From Myxococcales bacterium (GTDB lineage: Bacteria > Myxococcota_A > Polyangia > Polyangiales > Polyangiaceae): a stretch of 35,711 nucleotides of DNA. Positions 1-7,744 of the stretch are shown piece after piece. A program made the translations under genes and the position numbers. Numbering within the stretch: the first letter of the stretch is position 1; each line of letters starts with the position of its first letter. Location: assembly GCA_025355005.1 (NCBI GenBank), contig JANXLV010000312.1, positions 1 to 35,711 on the forward strand, in the 5' to 3' direction. A model generated the notes under the pieces. It searched no databases, was not told the DNA's origin, and was given only the letters and a program-made list of their open reading frames with translations.

Positions 1-213
1 CGCCAGCCGTCGCGCCCCCGATCGAGTCCACGGCTGCGGACGACGCGCTGCGGCCACAGGCCGGACATGCGGGCGCTCACCGCCAAACGCGATTCACGGT
101 TCACGTTCAACGCGGATCGAAGATCCGACGAATCATGAGCCTTCCGGCCGTGAGGACCGGGCGCAGCGAAGAACGCAGCCAGCGCGCCGGGATCGGCGCA
201 AAACACCAGGCTC
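1..213. other. left edge, no gene called
   Basis: Both plus-strand frames 1 and 3 are open from the left edge. Frame 3 runs to a TGA at 228-230, which would overlap the end of the convergent secreted-protein gene; frame 1 stops at TGA 136-138. The first twenty codons of frame 3 are GC3-rich and Ala/Pro-rich, as in a protein tail, but the bias fades afterwards. The 3' end of an upstream plus-strand gene may lie here, but I cannot choose a frame from this length. No terminator hairpin with a T-run is visible. Confidence 0.3.
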
Positions 214-1632
214 TCAGGGTAGGGCGCTGATGAAGAGGGACTGATAGAGGGCGGTGCCGTCTGCGTAGGTCTCGGTGTAGCCCGCGCGCGCGGAGGCAGA
301 GATGCTGCCGGCGTCCGCGTTGACGCTTGGAAGCCATTTGTCATCCCAGCCCGCCACGCCCGAGAGGTCGGGGATCGCGATCGTCAGGGGGCCTTTGGTC
401 CCGACCAGTGATGCGTCGACCAACATGTAGACGTAGCCGTTACCGCTGTTGAACACCTCGTAGGTCTGGGCCTTCGGGTACGGGGCAAACGTGGCTTGCG
501 TTCGGAGCGAGGCGCTGCCCGGAGCGGCCGAGATAGTCGGCAAGAATGGCGGTGAGAGGGACACGCTGACGTCGGCCGCGGTCTTGAAGAGGCGGGTCAC
601 GGTGCTCGTGGCGGAGCTGCCGCCGTTGTCGCCGGTCGCGAGGAACACGTAGACGTCGCTCGCTGCTTGCCCCGCGGTGACTGCGGCGTAGGGCGCCGAC
701 ATCGTGCCCCCGTCCTGCGCGAGCTTGCCTGCCATGAGCGACAGCGAGTTCGCGCCGCCGATATCGTCCAGCCCGCCGACGCCGTAGCCGACGTGCATGT
801 AAGCGAAGCCAGAGACCCCGGTGATGGATGCAGTGTACTGCTGCGTCGCGGCGAACCCCTCCGTCGCCCAGTCGATGTCGTGGGTCAACGTGCCCGCGTC
901 ACCGAACAACAGGCCGCGCGCGAACGTGATGCGAGAGGGACCGATGACGGTGCCCGCGGAGAACCCAATGTCGTAGGCCCGACCGGGGAGGTAATGGGAG
1001 TTTCCGGACTGCCCGATGTACATCGCGGAGCCGTTGACGATCTGACCTGTGTTGCCCGCGTACAACGAGCGGGTGTCCCAGCCCGTCGAGCCGTCGGGCG
1101 CGTTCGTCATCTGGCCGTAGAGACCCTGGGATTTACCGACCGGATCGCCGCAGACGTTGCCCGGCACGGTGAAGGCGGTGGTGGCCGACGTCCGCAAGTA
1201 GACGTTGAGCGACGTGTAGCCAGAGCCCGGCGCGTAGCACTCGAACGCGGCGCCGTAGCTGCCCTTCGTTGCAGTGAATTTGTAGATGCCCGTCGATGAG
1301 GGCAAGAGCGGCTGCCACTGCCCCTCACCGTCGCGCCATGCGGCCCAGGTCTGATTCGCGTGCGGATCGCCCAGCGTTGGCACGCCGATCAGCGACGACA
1401 CCGTGATCTCGACGGGCGTGTAGACAGCTGCGTCCGCCGCGTCGGTACTGCCGGACCCGGCGTCCGGTGCGTTGTTCGGGATCGAACCTTCGGCCCCGGC
1501 ATCCGCCGTCGCGGTCGTCCCGTCCGAGCCACACGCCGCGGTCGCTCCGGCACCACACACGGACAACAGAGTCACCGCCACCAGCACGCGCGCGCCACGA
1601 GGGATCCGCATCATCGAAGCATAGTCCCGCAT
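214..1632 (-). CDS. secreted or lipoprotein of unknown function
   Basis: A 472-residue protein with a basic N-terminus, a hydrophobic stretch (VLVAVTLLSVCGAGATAAC) and then a Ser/Thr/Asp/Ala-rich linker. The Cys after ATAA could be lipidated, but Thr at -3 is a poor lipobox, so cleavage by signal peptidase I is equally possible. The remaining ~400 residues are rich in Gly, Ser, Thr and aromatics, as in an extracellular beta-rich domain; I recognise no family. Its first possible ATG (1632) abuts the sctV stop codon, so the two genes are probably co-transcribed. Two in-frame Met codons at 1614 and 1611 give a more usual signal peptide and may be the true start. The link to sctV is positional only. 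Confidence 0.75.
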   Translation of the reverse strand: MRDYASMMRIPRGARVLVAVTLLSVCGAGATAACGSDGTTATADAGAEGSIPNNAPDAGSGSTDAADAAVYTPVEITVSSLIGVPTLGDPHANQTWAAWRDGEGQWQPLLPSSTGIYKFTATKGSYGAAFECYAPGSGYTSLNVYLRTSATTAFTVPGNVCGDPVGKSQGLYGQMTNAPDGSTGWDTRSLYAGNTGQIVNGSAMYIGQSGNSHYLPGRAYDIGFSAGTVIGPSRITFARGLLFGDAGTLTHDIDWATEGFAATQQYTASITGVSGFAYMHVGYGVGGLDDIGGANSLSLMAGKLAQDGGTMSAPYAAVTAGQAASDVYVFLATGDNGGSSATSTVTRLFKTAADVSVSLSPPFLPTISAAPGSASLRTQATFAPYPKAQTYEVFNSGNGYVYMLVDASLVGTKGPLTIAIPDLSGVAGWDDKWLPSVNADAGSISASARAGYTETYADGTALYQSLFISALP

Positions 1633-3618
1633 CTACCCGATGCCGGCGAGGTTTGCTCGCGCGAGCGGCCTCAGTGCGACCTCTGGCAACAGCTCTGCGT
1701 AGCTCGTGACGGTTACACCTGGTAGCTCGCTCTCCACCATCTTCTTCACGAAGCGGCGGATGTCTGGCTGCGTGAGGATCACGACGTGGTGTGGGGGCTG
1801 CGCGGACTCCGTCACCGCTCGCTTCACGGCGAGGATGATGTCGCGGCCCGCGGCGGGGGCGAGCGTGAGGAATGCGCCCGCGGGCGTTCTCGTGACGGCG
1901 CGGCGCACGGTGTCTTCGATGAGGGGGTCGAGCGTGATCACGCCGAGCTGATGCTGGCCGCGCGTGAGCTTGTGCGTGATGGCGCGACGCATCTGCGCGC
2001 GTAGCTGCTCGCTCAGGTTGAGCGGATCCTTCTCCGTGGCGGCGAGCGTGGCGAGGTTCTCCAGGATGGCGCGCATGTCGCGGATGCAGACGCCCTCCTC
2101 GACGAGGCGACGCAAGATGTCCGCGAGGAGCGTGAGCGTCACGGGCTTCGGCACCACGTTGCGGACCACCGCCGGCGCGAACTGCTCGAGCTCGTCGAGC
2201 AGGCGCTGCGTCTCCGAAAGACCGAGAAAATCAGCCGCGCGTGAGCGGAGGAGATCTGCGCTTCGCTCCACGACGAACGTCGCGACGTCCGCATCCGCGA
2301 CGTCCTTGGGGACCTCGACGACGCGCGCCGGGACCTCGAACAGCGAGAGCGCGAACGTGCGGTCCGACAGGTTTTGCGAGACGCGGACGCGCGGGGCGGG
2401 GAGGGGGACGCCGAGCTCCGCGAAGATCTGTTCGCGCAGACCGGTGATGCGTCCGCGCAGACCCGGCGTCTCGTGGTTGCGGTCGACCTTGTCGTCGAGG
2501 AGCTCTTCGAGCGACGCCGACAGATCGATCGACCACGGCACCACCATCGGCACGAAGGCCGGCCCCGCGCGTCCCTGTCCAGCTTGCAGGGGCTTCTGTG
2601 TGGGCTCCACCGCGGCGCGCTCGTCGTCGCGGGCGATCGTCTTGCTTCGCGCACGCGCGATCAGGAGCAGCGCCGCGGCGATCACGATGAACGGCAGCGC
2701 AGGCAAACCCGGCACGAGCCCGAGCAGGAACACGAACCCCGCCGCCACCCGAAGCGCCTTCGGCATGCCGAACAGCTGACGTGACAGCTCCTCACCCAGC
2801 GGAGTGTCGGGCTCCTCGCTCGCGGTGCGCGTCACGAGCACGCCCGCCGCCGTCGAGAGGACGAGCGCGGGGATCTGGGACACGAGCCCATCACCGATCG
2901 TGAGCAGGCCGTACTTCTTGAGCGCGTCGACCGCGGGCATGCCGTGTTGCCCCACGCCGATCGCGAGACCGCCGAGGATGTTGATGATCGTGATCACGAG
3001 CGACGCGATGACGTCGCCCTTCACGAACTTCATGGCGCCGTCCATGGAGCCGTAGAACTGGCTCTCGCGCGCGAGCGAGCGGCGGCGGCGGCGGGCCTCG
3101 TTGCCGTCGATGGTGCCGGCGCGGAGCTCGGCGTCGATCGCCATCTGCTTTCCGGGCATGGCGTCCAGCACGAAGCGGGCGGCCACCTCCGCGACGCGCT
3201 CGCCGCCCTTCGCGATGACGATGAACTGGATGATGGTGAGGATGAGGAACACCACCGCGCCCACGACGTAGTTGCCCCGCACCACGAACGCGCCGAACGC
3301 ATGGATGACGTCGCCGGCGTCCGCCTGGAGCAGGATGAGACGTGTGGACGACACGTTCAGCGCGAGCCGGAACAGGGTCGTGAGAAGGAGCAGTGTGGGG
3401 AAGGTGGCGATGCCCAGCGCGTCCGGCACGTAGAGCACGACCAGGAGGATCGCGACTGCGAGCGACAGGTTGGTCGCCAGGAGGAGGTCGAGAAGATGGG
3501 TGGGAAGCGGCACGATCATCATCGCCACGATGGAGATCACCACCATGGCGAGCACGAGCTCCGCCCCCCCGATCTTTGCCTTGCCCCGGGGAAGCTGTGA
3601 AAATGCGCCCTTGGACAC
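1633..3618 (-). CDS. sctV: type III secretion export gate protein SctV (FlhA/LcrD family)
   Basis: Export-gate subunit of a type III secretion apparatus, an inner-membrane protein whose cytoplasmic C-terminal ring receives export substrates. The first ~300 residues hold about seven to eight membrane segments with the FHIPEP-family hallmarks FRLALNVSSTRLIL, DAMPGKQMAIDAEL and QFYGSMDGAMKFVKGD; the last matches the SctV rather than the flagellar FlhA wording. The C-terminal domain includes LDPLIEDTVRRAVTRTPAG. I chose GTG 3618 (VSKGAFSQL), giving 661 residues, close to the family norm; the frame stays open 135 codons further upstream, but that part is Arg-rich and unlike the family. No other type III gene (sctR, S, T, U, N, C) lies in the window, so it is an orphan here. 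A PP2C gene diverges from it 125 bp away. Confidence 0.9.
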   Translation of the reverse strand: MSKGAFSQLPRGKAKIGGAELVLAMVVISIVAMMIVPLPTHLLDLLLATNLSLAVAILLVVLYVPDALGIATFPTLLLLTTLFRLALNVSSTRLILLQADAGDVIHAFGAFVVRGNYVVGAVVFLILTIIQFIVIAKGGERVAEVAARFVLDAMPGKQMAIDAELRAGTIDGNEARRRRRSLARESQFYGSMDGAMKFVKGDVIASLVITIINILGGLAIGVGQHGMPAVDALKKYGLLTIGDGLVSQIPALVLSTAAGVLVTRTASEEPDTPLGEELSRQLFGMPKALRVAAGFVFLLGLVPGLPALPFIVIAAALLLIARARSKTIARDDERAAVEPTQKPLQAGQGRAGPAFVPMVVPWSIDLSASLEELLDDKVDRNHETPGLRGRITGLREQIFAELGVPLPAPRVRVSQNLSDRTFALSLFEVPARVVEVPKDVADADVATFVVERSADLLRSRAADFLGLSETQRLLDELEQFAPAVVRNVVPKPVTLTLLADILRRLVEEGVCIRDMRAILENLATLAATEKDPLNLSEQLRAQMRRAITHKLTRGQHQLGVITLDPLIEDTVRRAVTRTPAGAFLTLAPAAGRDIILAVKRAVTESAQPPHHVVILTQPDIRRFVKKMVESELPGVTVTSYAELLPEVALRPLARANLAGIG

Positions 3619-3743
3619 GGTTAGTACCTTATACAAGCACCGGGTGCACCGCTCGAAAAACGGCCTATTCGGCCCCCACCATCTTCGGGCGTTCCATTCC
3701 CTGAAGAAAGGCTCTACGCTGGACACTGTAGCTAGAGACGTTG

Positions 3744-4535
3744 ATGCAGCCTTCTGAGCCCGGCCCAACCATGGGTGCACCTTTGCGGAGAATCGGCACC
3801 GGACTTTCTGACGTAGGTCGGAAGCGCCAGTCGAATGAAGACGCGTACTTCTTCGATGACAGGCTTGGTTTGTACATCGTCGGAGACGGCATGGGCGGAC
3901 ACGCGGCCGGAGAGATCGCCAGCCAGGAGGCCGTCGAGACCGTCTACGGCATGGTGAAGCGCGGCATCGGCAACCTCCACGAGCTCGCGGACCCGGTCGT
4001 CGAAGAGGACGCGCATGCGGCATGTCGCCTGATGGAGAGCTCCATCCAGGCAGCCACGTACATGGTCTTCTCCATGGCGGAGATGGACAAGTCGAAGAGC
4101 GGCATGGGCACCACGCTCAGCGCGCTTCTGGTTCTGGGTGAGTACGCGGTGACCGCGCAGGTCGGTGACAGCCGCATCTATCGCGTGCACCAGGGCAAGG
4201 CCGAACAGCTCACGGAAGATCACACGCTTATCGCGTGGCAGTTGAAGCAGGGCCTCATCACGCCGCAGGAAGCGAAGAAGTCACCTCACAGGAACGTCAT
4301 CACGCGCGCGGTTGGAAACAGAGATTACGTGCAGGTCGACACCGGCCTCGTGAAGCTCCACCCCGGCGACAAGTTCCTCCTCTGCAGCGACGGCCTCCAC
4401 GGCTACCTCCGCGACTCCGACATCGCGCCCATCATGGCGCTCGGAGCCCAGGCCACCGTCCAAAAATTCATCGACCTCGCGAACGAGCGCGGCGGCAAAG
4501 ACAACATCACCGCAGTGCTGCTCGAAATCGAATAG
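3744..4535 (+). CDS. PP2C-family Ser/Thr protein phosphatase (Stp/PrpC type)
   Basis: Metal-dependent phosphatase that removes phosphate from Ser/Thr residues, usually opposing Hanks-type kinases. The 263-residue protein is a single cytoplasmic PP2C domain: NED at 31-33, VGDGMGGHAAGE from residue 47 (metal-binding Asp48), GMGTTLSALL, VGDSRIYR, LTEDHTL, VITRAVG, LLCSDGL and the terminal GGKDNITAVLLE with the last metal Asp. No membrane segment is seen. ATG 3744 follows an AGAG; a TTG at 3741 and an ATG at 3771 are alternatives, the latter shortening only a non-conserved leader. It diverges from sctV; the Ser/Thr kinase at 7745 is the only candidate partner in the window. Confidence 0.93.
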   Translation: MQPSEPGPTMGAPLRRIGTGLSDVGRKRQSNEDAYFFDDRLGLYIVGDGMGGHAAGEIASQEAVETVYGMVKRGIGNLHELADPVVEEDAHAACRLMESSIQAATYMVFSMAEMDKSKSGMGTTLSALLVLGEYAVTAQVGDSRIYRVHQGKAEQLTEDHTLIAWQLKQGLITPQEAKKSPHRNVITRAVGNRDYVQVDTGLVKLHPGDKFLLCSDGLHGYLRDSDIAPIMALGAQATVQKFIDLANERGGKDNITAVLLEIE

Positions 4536-4575
4536 CGCGGGGCATAGCGCGAGCGCACGCGCGTAAACGCACTGC

Positions 4576-4604
4576 TCGCAAAGTCGCAAAGTTGACCCTT
4601 TGCG
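4576..4604. promoter_or_regulatory. TCGCAAAG tandem pair plus inverted copy around TTGACC
   Basis: Between the phosphatase and ddl, TCGCAAAG occurs twice back to back (4576-4583 and 4584-4591). The second copy forms a perfect 7-bp inverted repeat with CTTTGCG (4598-4604) around a 6-nt centre, TTGACC. The centre resembles a -35 element, so this could be an operator over a promoter for ddl. No convincing -10 follows at 16-18 bp. There is no T-run, so an intrinsic terminator is less likely. The assignment is inference. Confidence 0.35.
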
Positions 4605-4758
4605 GCCATCCCTGTTAGGTCCCGTGTTGCATGACCTTTCCTTGCCGCGGGGTGTGGCGGTTGGGACACGTCCTGGAAACCTTATTCCGCGACATGACAG
4701 CGCTTTCTTCTTGGCCCGAAGGGTGAACTCTCCCGATGCGAGCGAGGAAATTAATCAC

Positions 4759-5784
4759 ATGACGCACGGCATGTTTGGGCGGGTTGGGGTGATCATGGGC
4801 GGCACGAGCGCGGAGCGAGAAGTCTCGCTTCGCACGGGCGAAGGCGTCGCGATGGCTCTGGAAGAGCGCGGTCACGACGTCGTTCGTATCTCGTACGGAG
4901 CCGCCACGCGCGGCATCGACGAGCTGATTCGCGCCGCCAACATCGACGTCGCCTTCCTCGCACTCCACGGTCGCGGCGGTGAGGACGGCTGCATCCAGGG
5001 GCTGCTCGAGCTCTTCGGGATCCCGTACACCGGCTCGTCGGTGCTCGCGAGCGCGCTCGCCATGGACAAGCTCAAGGCGAAGGAGCTCTTCCGCCTGCAC
5101 AACGTCCCCACGCCGCCGTACTACGTCGCGGGCGAGAGCGATCTCGCTGACCTCGAAGACGTCCACGGCAGCTTCGGCTTCCCCGCGATCGTGAAGCCCC
5201 GCTCCGAAGGCTCCAGCGTCGGCCTCACGAAGGCCACCACGATGTCCGAGCTGCAAGCCGGCATCGAGCTCGCGCTCGCGCACGACAAGCACGCGCTGGT
5301 GGAGCGCTTCATCAAGGCGACCGAGGTCCACGTCGGCATGCTCAACGGTCGCGTCCTTGGCGCGATCGAGGTCGTCCCGAAGAGCGGGCTCTACGATTAC
5401 CGCTCGAAGTACACGTCCGGCATGACCGAATACATCTGCCCCCCGCGCCTGCCTGCCACGCGCGTTCGCGGTGTGATGAACCTCGCAGAGCGTGCGGTCC
5501 GCGCGCTGGGCTGCACGGGCGCCTGCCGCGTCGACCTCCTCGTCACCGAGGGCGAGAACGAATACGTGCTCGAGGTGAACACTCTCCCCGGCATGACGCC
5601 CACGTCACTGCTCCCCAAGATCGCACAGAGCGCCGACATCGAGTACGGCGCGCTCTGCGAGATGATCCTCGACTCCGCCACGCTCCACAACGCCAAGCCG
5701 ATGCGCGAGTCCGCGCGTCCCTCGTCCGTCGTCTTCGTCGGCCAAGAAGAGAGCCAGCCGCTCGGCCGCCGCGCCGCAGGCTGA
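4759..5784 (+). CDS. ddl: D-alanine--D-alanine ligase
   Basis: Cytoplasmic ATP-grasp enzyme that joins two D-Ala for the peptidoglycan stem peptide. Visible landmarks: GVIMGGTSAEREVSLRTG at the N-terminus, LHGRGGEDGCIQGLLE, IPYTGSSVLASALAMDK, FPAIVKPRSEGSSVGLTK (ATP-grasp), RVDLL and EVNTLPGMTPTSLLPKIA with the metal-binding Glu and Asn. ATG 4759 is preceded by GAGGAAAT; the frame is open further upstream but that part is not family-like. At 341 residues it exceeds the ~306 of E. coli DdlB mainly because of a ~35-residue Ser/Arg-rich C-terminal tail after the conserved end. It is convergent with the aldo/keto-reductase-like gene. Confidence 0.95.
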   Translation: MTHGMFGRVGVIMGGTSAEREVSLRTGEGVAMALEERGHDVVRISYGAATRGIDELIRAANIDVAFLALHGRGGEDGCIQGLLELFGIPYTGSSVLASALAMDKLKAKELFRLHNVPTPPYYVAGESDLADLEDVHGSFGFPAIVKPRSEGSSVGLTKATTMSELQAGIELALAHDKHALVERFIKATEVHVGMLNGRVLGAIEVVPKSGLYDYRSKYTSGMTEYICPPRLPATRVRGVMNLAERAVRALGCTGACRVDLLVTEGENEYVLEVNTLPGMTPTSLLPKIAQSADIEYGALCEMILDSATLHNAKPMRESARPSSVVFVGQEESQPLGRRAAG

Positions 5785-5824
5785 GCCGCGAGCCGCGAGC
5801 CTGCGAGAACGGCACCTCGAGTGC

Positions 5825-6697
5825 TCAGGCCTGGGGCTGTGCGGTCGCGCAGAATCCGTTCTTCACGCGATCGATCGCGCCAAGCACACGCTGCTGCGCG
5901 TTCTGGCCCTTCTTCACGTGCGCGCCCACGCGCAGCATCCATGAGCGCTCCTCGACCGACAGCGGCCCGCGCTCGATCGCGGCGAGGCCTTCCGTGAGCT
6001 CGTTCGCGTCCTTGGCGCCGCAGAGCGACGCATGCACATGCGGTGACGAGAGCGCGAAGCGGTAGCAATCACTGGCGCGCGGCGCGCGTTCGTCCTTCGG
6101 GAGCAAGCGCGGATCGAGCAGCGTGCCCCATCGCGTCGCGGTGAACGCCAGCACGCCGGGGTGGTCGTCCGCGTCCGTGGGTAGGAGAGGGAACACGTCC
6201 TTCTCGGCGCCCGGATGCCCCGCGTTGTAGCGCACCATGATCGAGTCCACGCCAGCCACCCGCGCGAACAGCGGCAGGTTCGGGCGATGATGCCCCGACA
6301 GCATGATCGTGCGGATCTTGCCGGCCTCGCGCAGCACGCGCGCCGCATCCAGGATGCGCTCCGGCGGCTCCTCGTCCCACCACGCCACGCAGAGCACATC
6401 CAGGTACGGCGTCTTCAGCGTCCGCAACGCCGACTCCACGCTCGGCGCAACGAGCGACGCGGCGCGCGAGTACGTCTGCGCGCACAGCACCATGCCCTCG
6501 CGGTCCTTCTTCGCGATCTCCCGGATGCCCTTCGCGAAGTCCGAGCGTCGCCGCAAGCCCCAGAACATCAGGTTCACACCGCTATCGAACGCCCGCTCCA
6601 CCTCGCGACCCGGCAGTCCGTAGCTGGAGCCAAGACCAAGAGGGCTGACCTGGAGCCCAGAGGAGCCAAAAGCGCGGAGCTTGGGGAAAGAAGACAT
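5825..6697 (-). CDS. aldo/keto reductase-fold protein lacking the catalytic tetrad
   Basis: A 290-residue protein with the aldo/keto reductase layout: an N-terminal LGLGSSYGLP, helix-rich centre, VESALRTLKTPYLDVLCV and VREAGKIRTIMLSGHH-like strands of a TIM barrel. The usual Asp-Tyr-Lys-His tetrad is missing: the GVN-FDTA-Y segment reads GVNLMFWGLRRRSDF, no Lys follows the second strand (VLCAQTYS), and the YLDL-H position reads YLDVLCVAWWDE. It is therefore probably not a classical NADPH reductase; a binding, structural or altered-chemistry role is open. ATG 6697 has AGGA five bases upstream. It lies downstream of a TetR gene on the same strand, separated by 150 bp containing a hexamer array. 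Confidence 0.8.
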   Translation of the reverse strand: MSSFPKLRAFGSSGLQVSPLGLGSSYGLPGREVERAFDSGVNLMFWGLRRRSDFAKGIREIAKKDREGMVLCAQTYSRAASLVAPSVESALRTLKTPYLDVLCVAWWDEEPPERILDAARVLREAGKIRTIMLSGHHRPNLPLFARVAGVDSIMVRYNAGHPGAEKDVFPLLPTDADDHPGVLAFTATRWGTLLDPRLLPKDERAPRASDCYRFALSSPHVHASLCGAKDANELTEGLAAIERGPLSVEERSWMLRVGAHVKKGQNAQQRVLGAIDRVKNGFCATAQPQA

Positions 6698-6727
6698 GGG
6701 AGTCCTATTTTGACTGGAGGAGTTTTG

Positions 6728-6735
6728 TGGTCACT
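6728..6735 (-). promoter_or_regulatory. possible TetR half-site upstream of the reductase-like gene
   Basis: On the minus strand this reads AGTGACCA, identical to the eight bases at 7429-7436 inside the palindrome over the tetR start. It lies about 30 bp upstream of the aldo/keto-reductase-like start codon. No matching second arm is seen, so it is only a candidate half-site. Confidence 0.25.
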
Positions 6736-6744
6736 AGCGATCGA

Positions 6745-6846
6745 GAGGTCGAAGTCGAGGTCGAGGTCGAGGTCGAGGTCGAAGTCGAAGTCGAAGTCGA
6801 AGTCGAGGTCGAGGTCGAAGTCGAAGTCGTTGTCGTTGGCGAGGTC
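6745..6846. repeat. GARGTC hexanucleotide tandem array 1
   Basis: Fourteen uninterrupted units of GARGTC run from 6745 to 6828. The third base of successive units is G A G G G G A A A A G G A A. Three decayed units follow (GTTGTC, GTTGGC, GAGGTC) to 6846. A TCGA palindrome recurs every six bases. The array lies in the gap between tetR and the aldo/keto reductase-like gene and is free of stop codons in every frame, so it generates spurious ORFs. A second array in the same orientation starts at 25807. Confidence 0.95.
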
Positions 6847-6847
6847 G

Positions 6848-7426
6848 TTACGTGGGTCGCGCGCGGAGGCCGTTCAGCACTATCCCGAGGCCCGCGGCCT
6901 GCCTCGTCGCGAACGTCTCGGGGTCGCGCCCGTAGAGGACTTGCGCCGAGAGATTGAAATCCTGCAGCACCCCCGCGACGGCATCCACATCGAGGGTTGG
7001 CTCGAACAGCCCCTGACGGACCCCGATGCGGAGCACCTCCGCCACGTTGTTCCGACCGAGCGCGCGCAGCTCCTCGAAGCGTGCGCGCCACGATGGCAGG
7101 GCGCGCGTGGTCTCTCCGACGAGCAGATCACGGACCAGCGGGTGCTGTTCGAGATAGCCCTTCGCCGCGGTCAGCAATCGGACGAGCAGCTGATCGGCCG
7201 GCACGCGGGGATCGATCACCTTGGAGCACTCCGATTGCCACGCACGCATCTCGCGATGGAGCACCTGGTAGAACAGATCCTCCTTCGACTCCGCGGCGAG
7301 GTAGACCGTGCCCTTGCCGACCCCGGCCTCGCGGGCGATCTCGTCGATCGACGCCTTCTTGAAGCCGAAGCGCCCGAACGCGCGCGCCGCCTCCAGCAAG
7401 ATGCACTCTTTCTTCGCGGCTTCCAC
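6848..7426 (-). CDS. TetR/AcrR family transcriptional regulator
   Basis: DNA-binding repressor of 192 residues. The N-terminal TetR helix-turn-helix is clear: ILLEAARAFGRFGFKKASIDEIAREAGVGKGTVYLAAESKEDLFYQV. The C-terminal ~130 residues are the variable helical ligand/dimer domain, and no ligand can be read from it. The start is GTG 7426, which leaves the usual eight residues before helix 1; there is no room for a ribosome-binding site because an apparent promoter and operator lie directly on the start, suggesting a leaderless or nearly leaderless transcript. The likely target besides itself is the downstream aldo/keto-reductase-like gene. Confidence 0.92.
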   Translation of the reverse strand: MEAAKKECILLEAARAFGRFGFKKASIDEIAREAGVGKGTVYLAAESKEDLFYQVLHREMRAWQSECSKVIDPRVPADQLLVRLLTAAKGYLEQHPLVRDLLVGETTRALPSWRARFEELRALGRNNVAEVLRIGVRQGLFEPTLDVDAVAGVLQDFNLSAQVLYGRDPETFATRQAAGLGIVLNGLRARPT

Positions 7427-7451
7427 TGAGTGACCAGTATGGTTTCTCAGT
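7425..7451. promoter_or_regulatory. 27-bp palindromic operator over the tetR start
   Basis: Left arm ACTGAG (7425-7430), two bases, ACCA (7433-7436); three-base centre; right arm TGGT (7440-7443), two bases, CTCAGT (7446-7451). Ten of twelve arm positions pair. It covers the GTG start codon and the putative -10 element of tetR, the expected geometry for autorepression by a TetR dimer. Confidence 0.65.
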
Positions 7452-7463
7452 CAACAAAGTCAA
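7436..7463 (-). promoter_or_regulatory. putative sigma-70-like promoter of tetR
   Basis: On the minus strand, TTGACT (7463-7458) is followed by a 16-bp spacer and CATACT (7441-7436). The expected start of transcription falls near 7429, only a few bases before the GTG codon, so the message would be close to leaderless. The -10 box lies inside the palindromic operator. Confidence 0.45.
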
Positions 7464-7518
7464 GGACCCGGTGCGAAGTACGCTCCACTCTCGTCATTCG
7501 TGCTGAAATCGTGGAGGA

Positions 7519-7725
7519 TCAGTCCATCAGGAGGGCGATTGTCAGCACCCGCAGGCGGGCCTCGTCGTCGTCGTCGCGGTCGTCGCCCATCTTCTCGAGG
7601 GCCCTATGCTCTTCATCCAGCTTCGCGAATTCCGCGTAGTCCAGCATGCGCATGTTCCTGCCGAAGTAGACATGGCGCTCGCGGTAGTCCAAGAATCGCT
7701 TGTGAACGTTGGCGTCGTGCTTCAT
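7519..7725 (-). CDS. small protein of unknown function, 68 residues
   Basis: Begins MKHDANVHKRFLDYRERH and ends EARLRVLTIALLMD, with an acidic patch DDRDDDDE near residues 48-55. Codons have strong G/C third positions and a balanced amino-acid mix, unlike the Ser/Arg-rich shadow frames over it, so I consider it real. A Met codon one position earlier (7728) is an alternative. It is highly charged and probably helical, with no signal or membrane segment and no recognised family. Its start is 19 bp from that of the divergent Ser/Thr kinase, so the two promoters must overlap neighbouring sequence; a functional link is possible but unproven. The 67 bp between this gene and the tetR operator hold no gene. 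Confidence 0.6.
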   Translation of the reverse strand: MKHDANVHKRFLDYRERHVYFGRNMRMLDYAEFAKLDEEHRALEKMGDDRDDDDEARLRVLTIALLMD

Positions 7726-7744
7726 CATTTCCGTGGAGGAACGA

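Noticed and set aside
1633..3618. Flagellar FlhA
   Set aside because: SQFYGSMDGAMKFVKGD-type wording and the C-terminal DPLIEDTVR segment fit SctV better, and no flagellar gene is nearby; a definitive tree was not possible.
6745..6846. CRISPR array
   Set aside because: Units are six bases with no spacers, and no cas gene is present.
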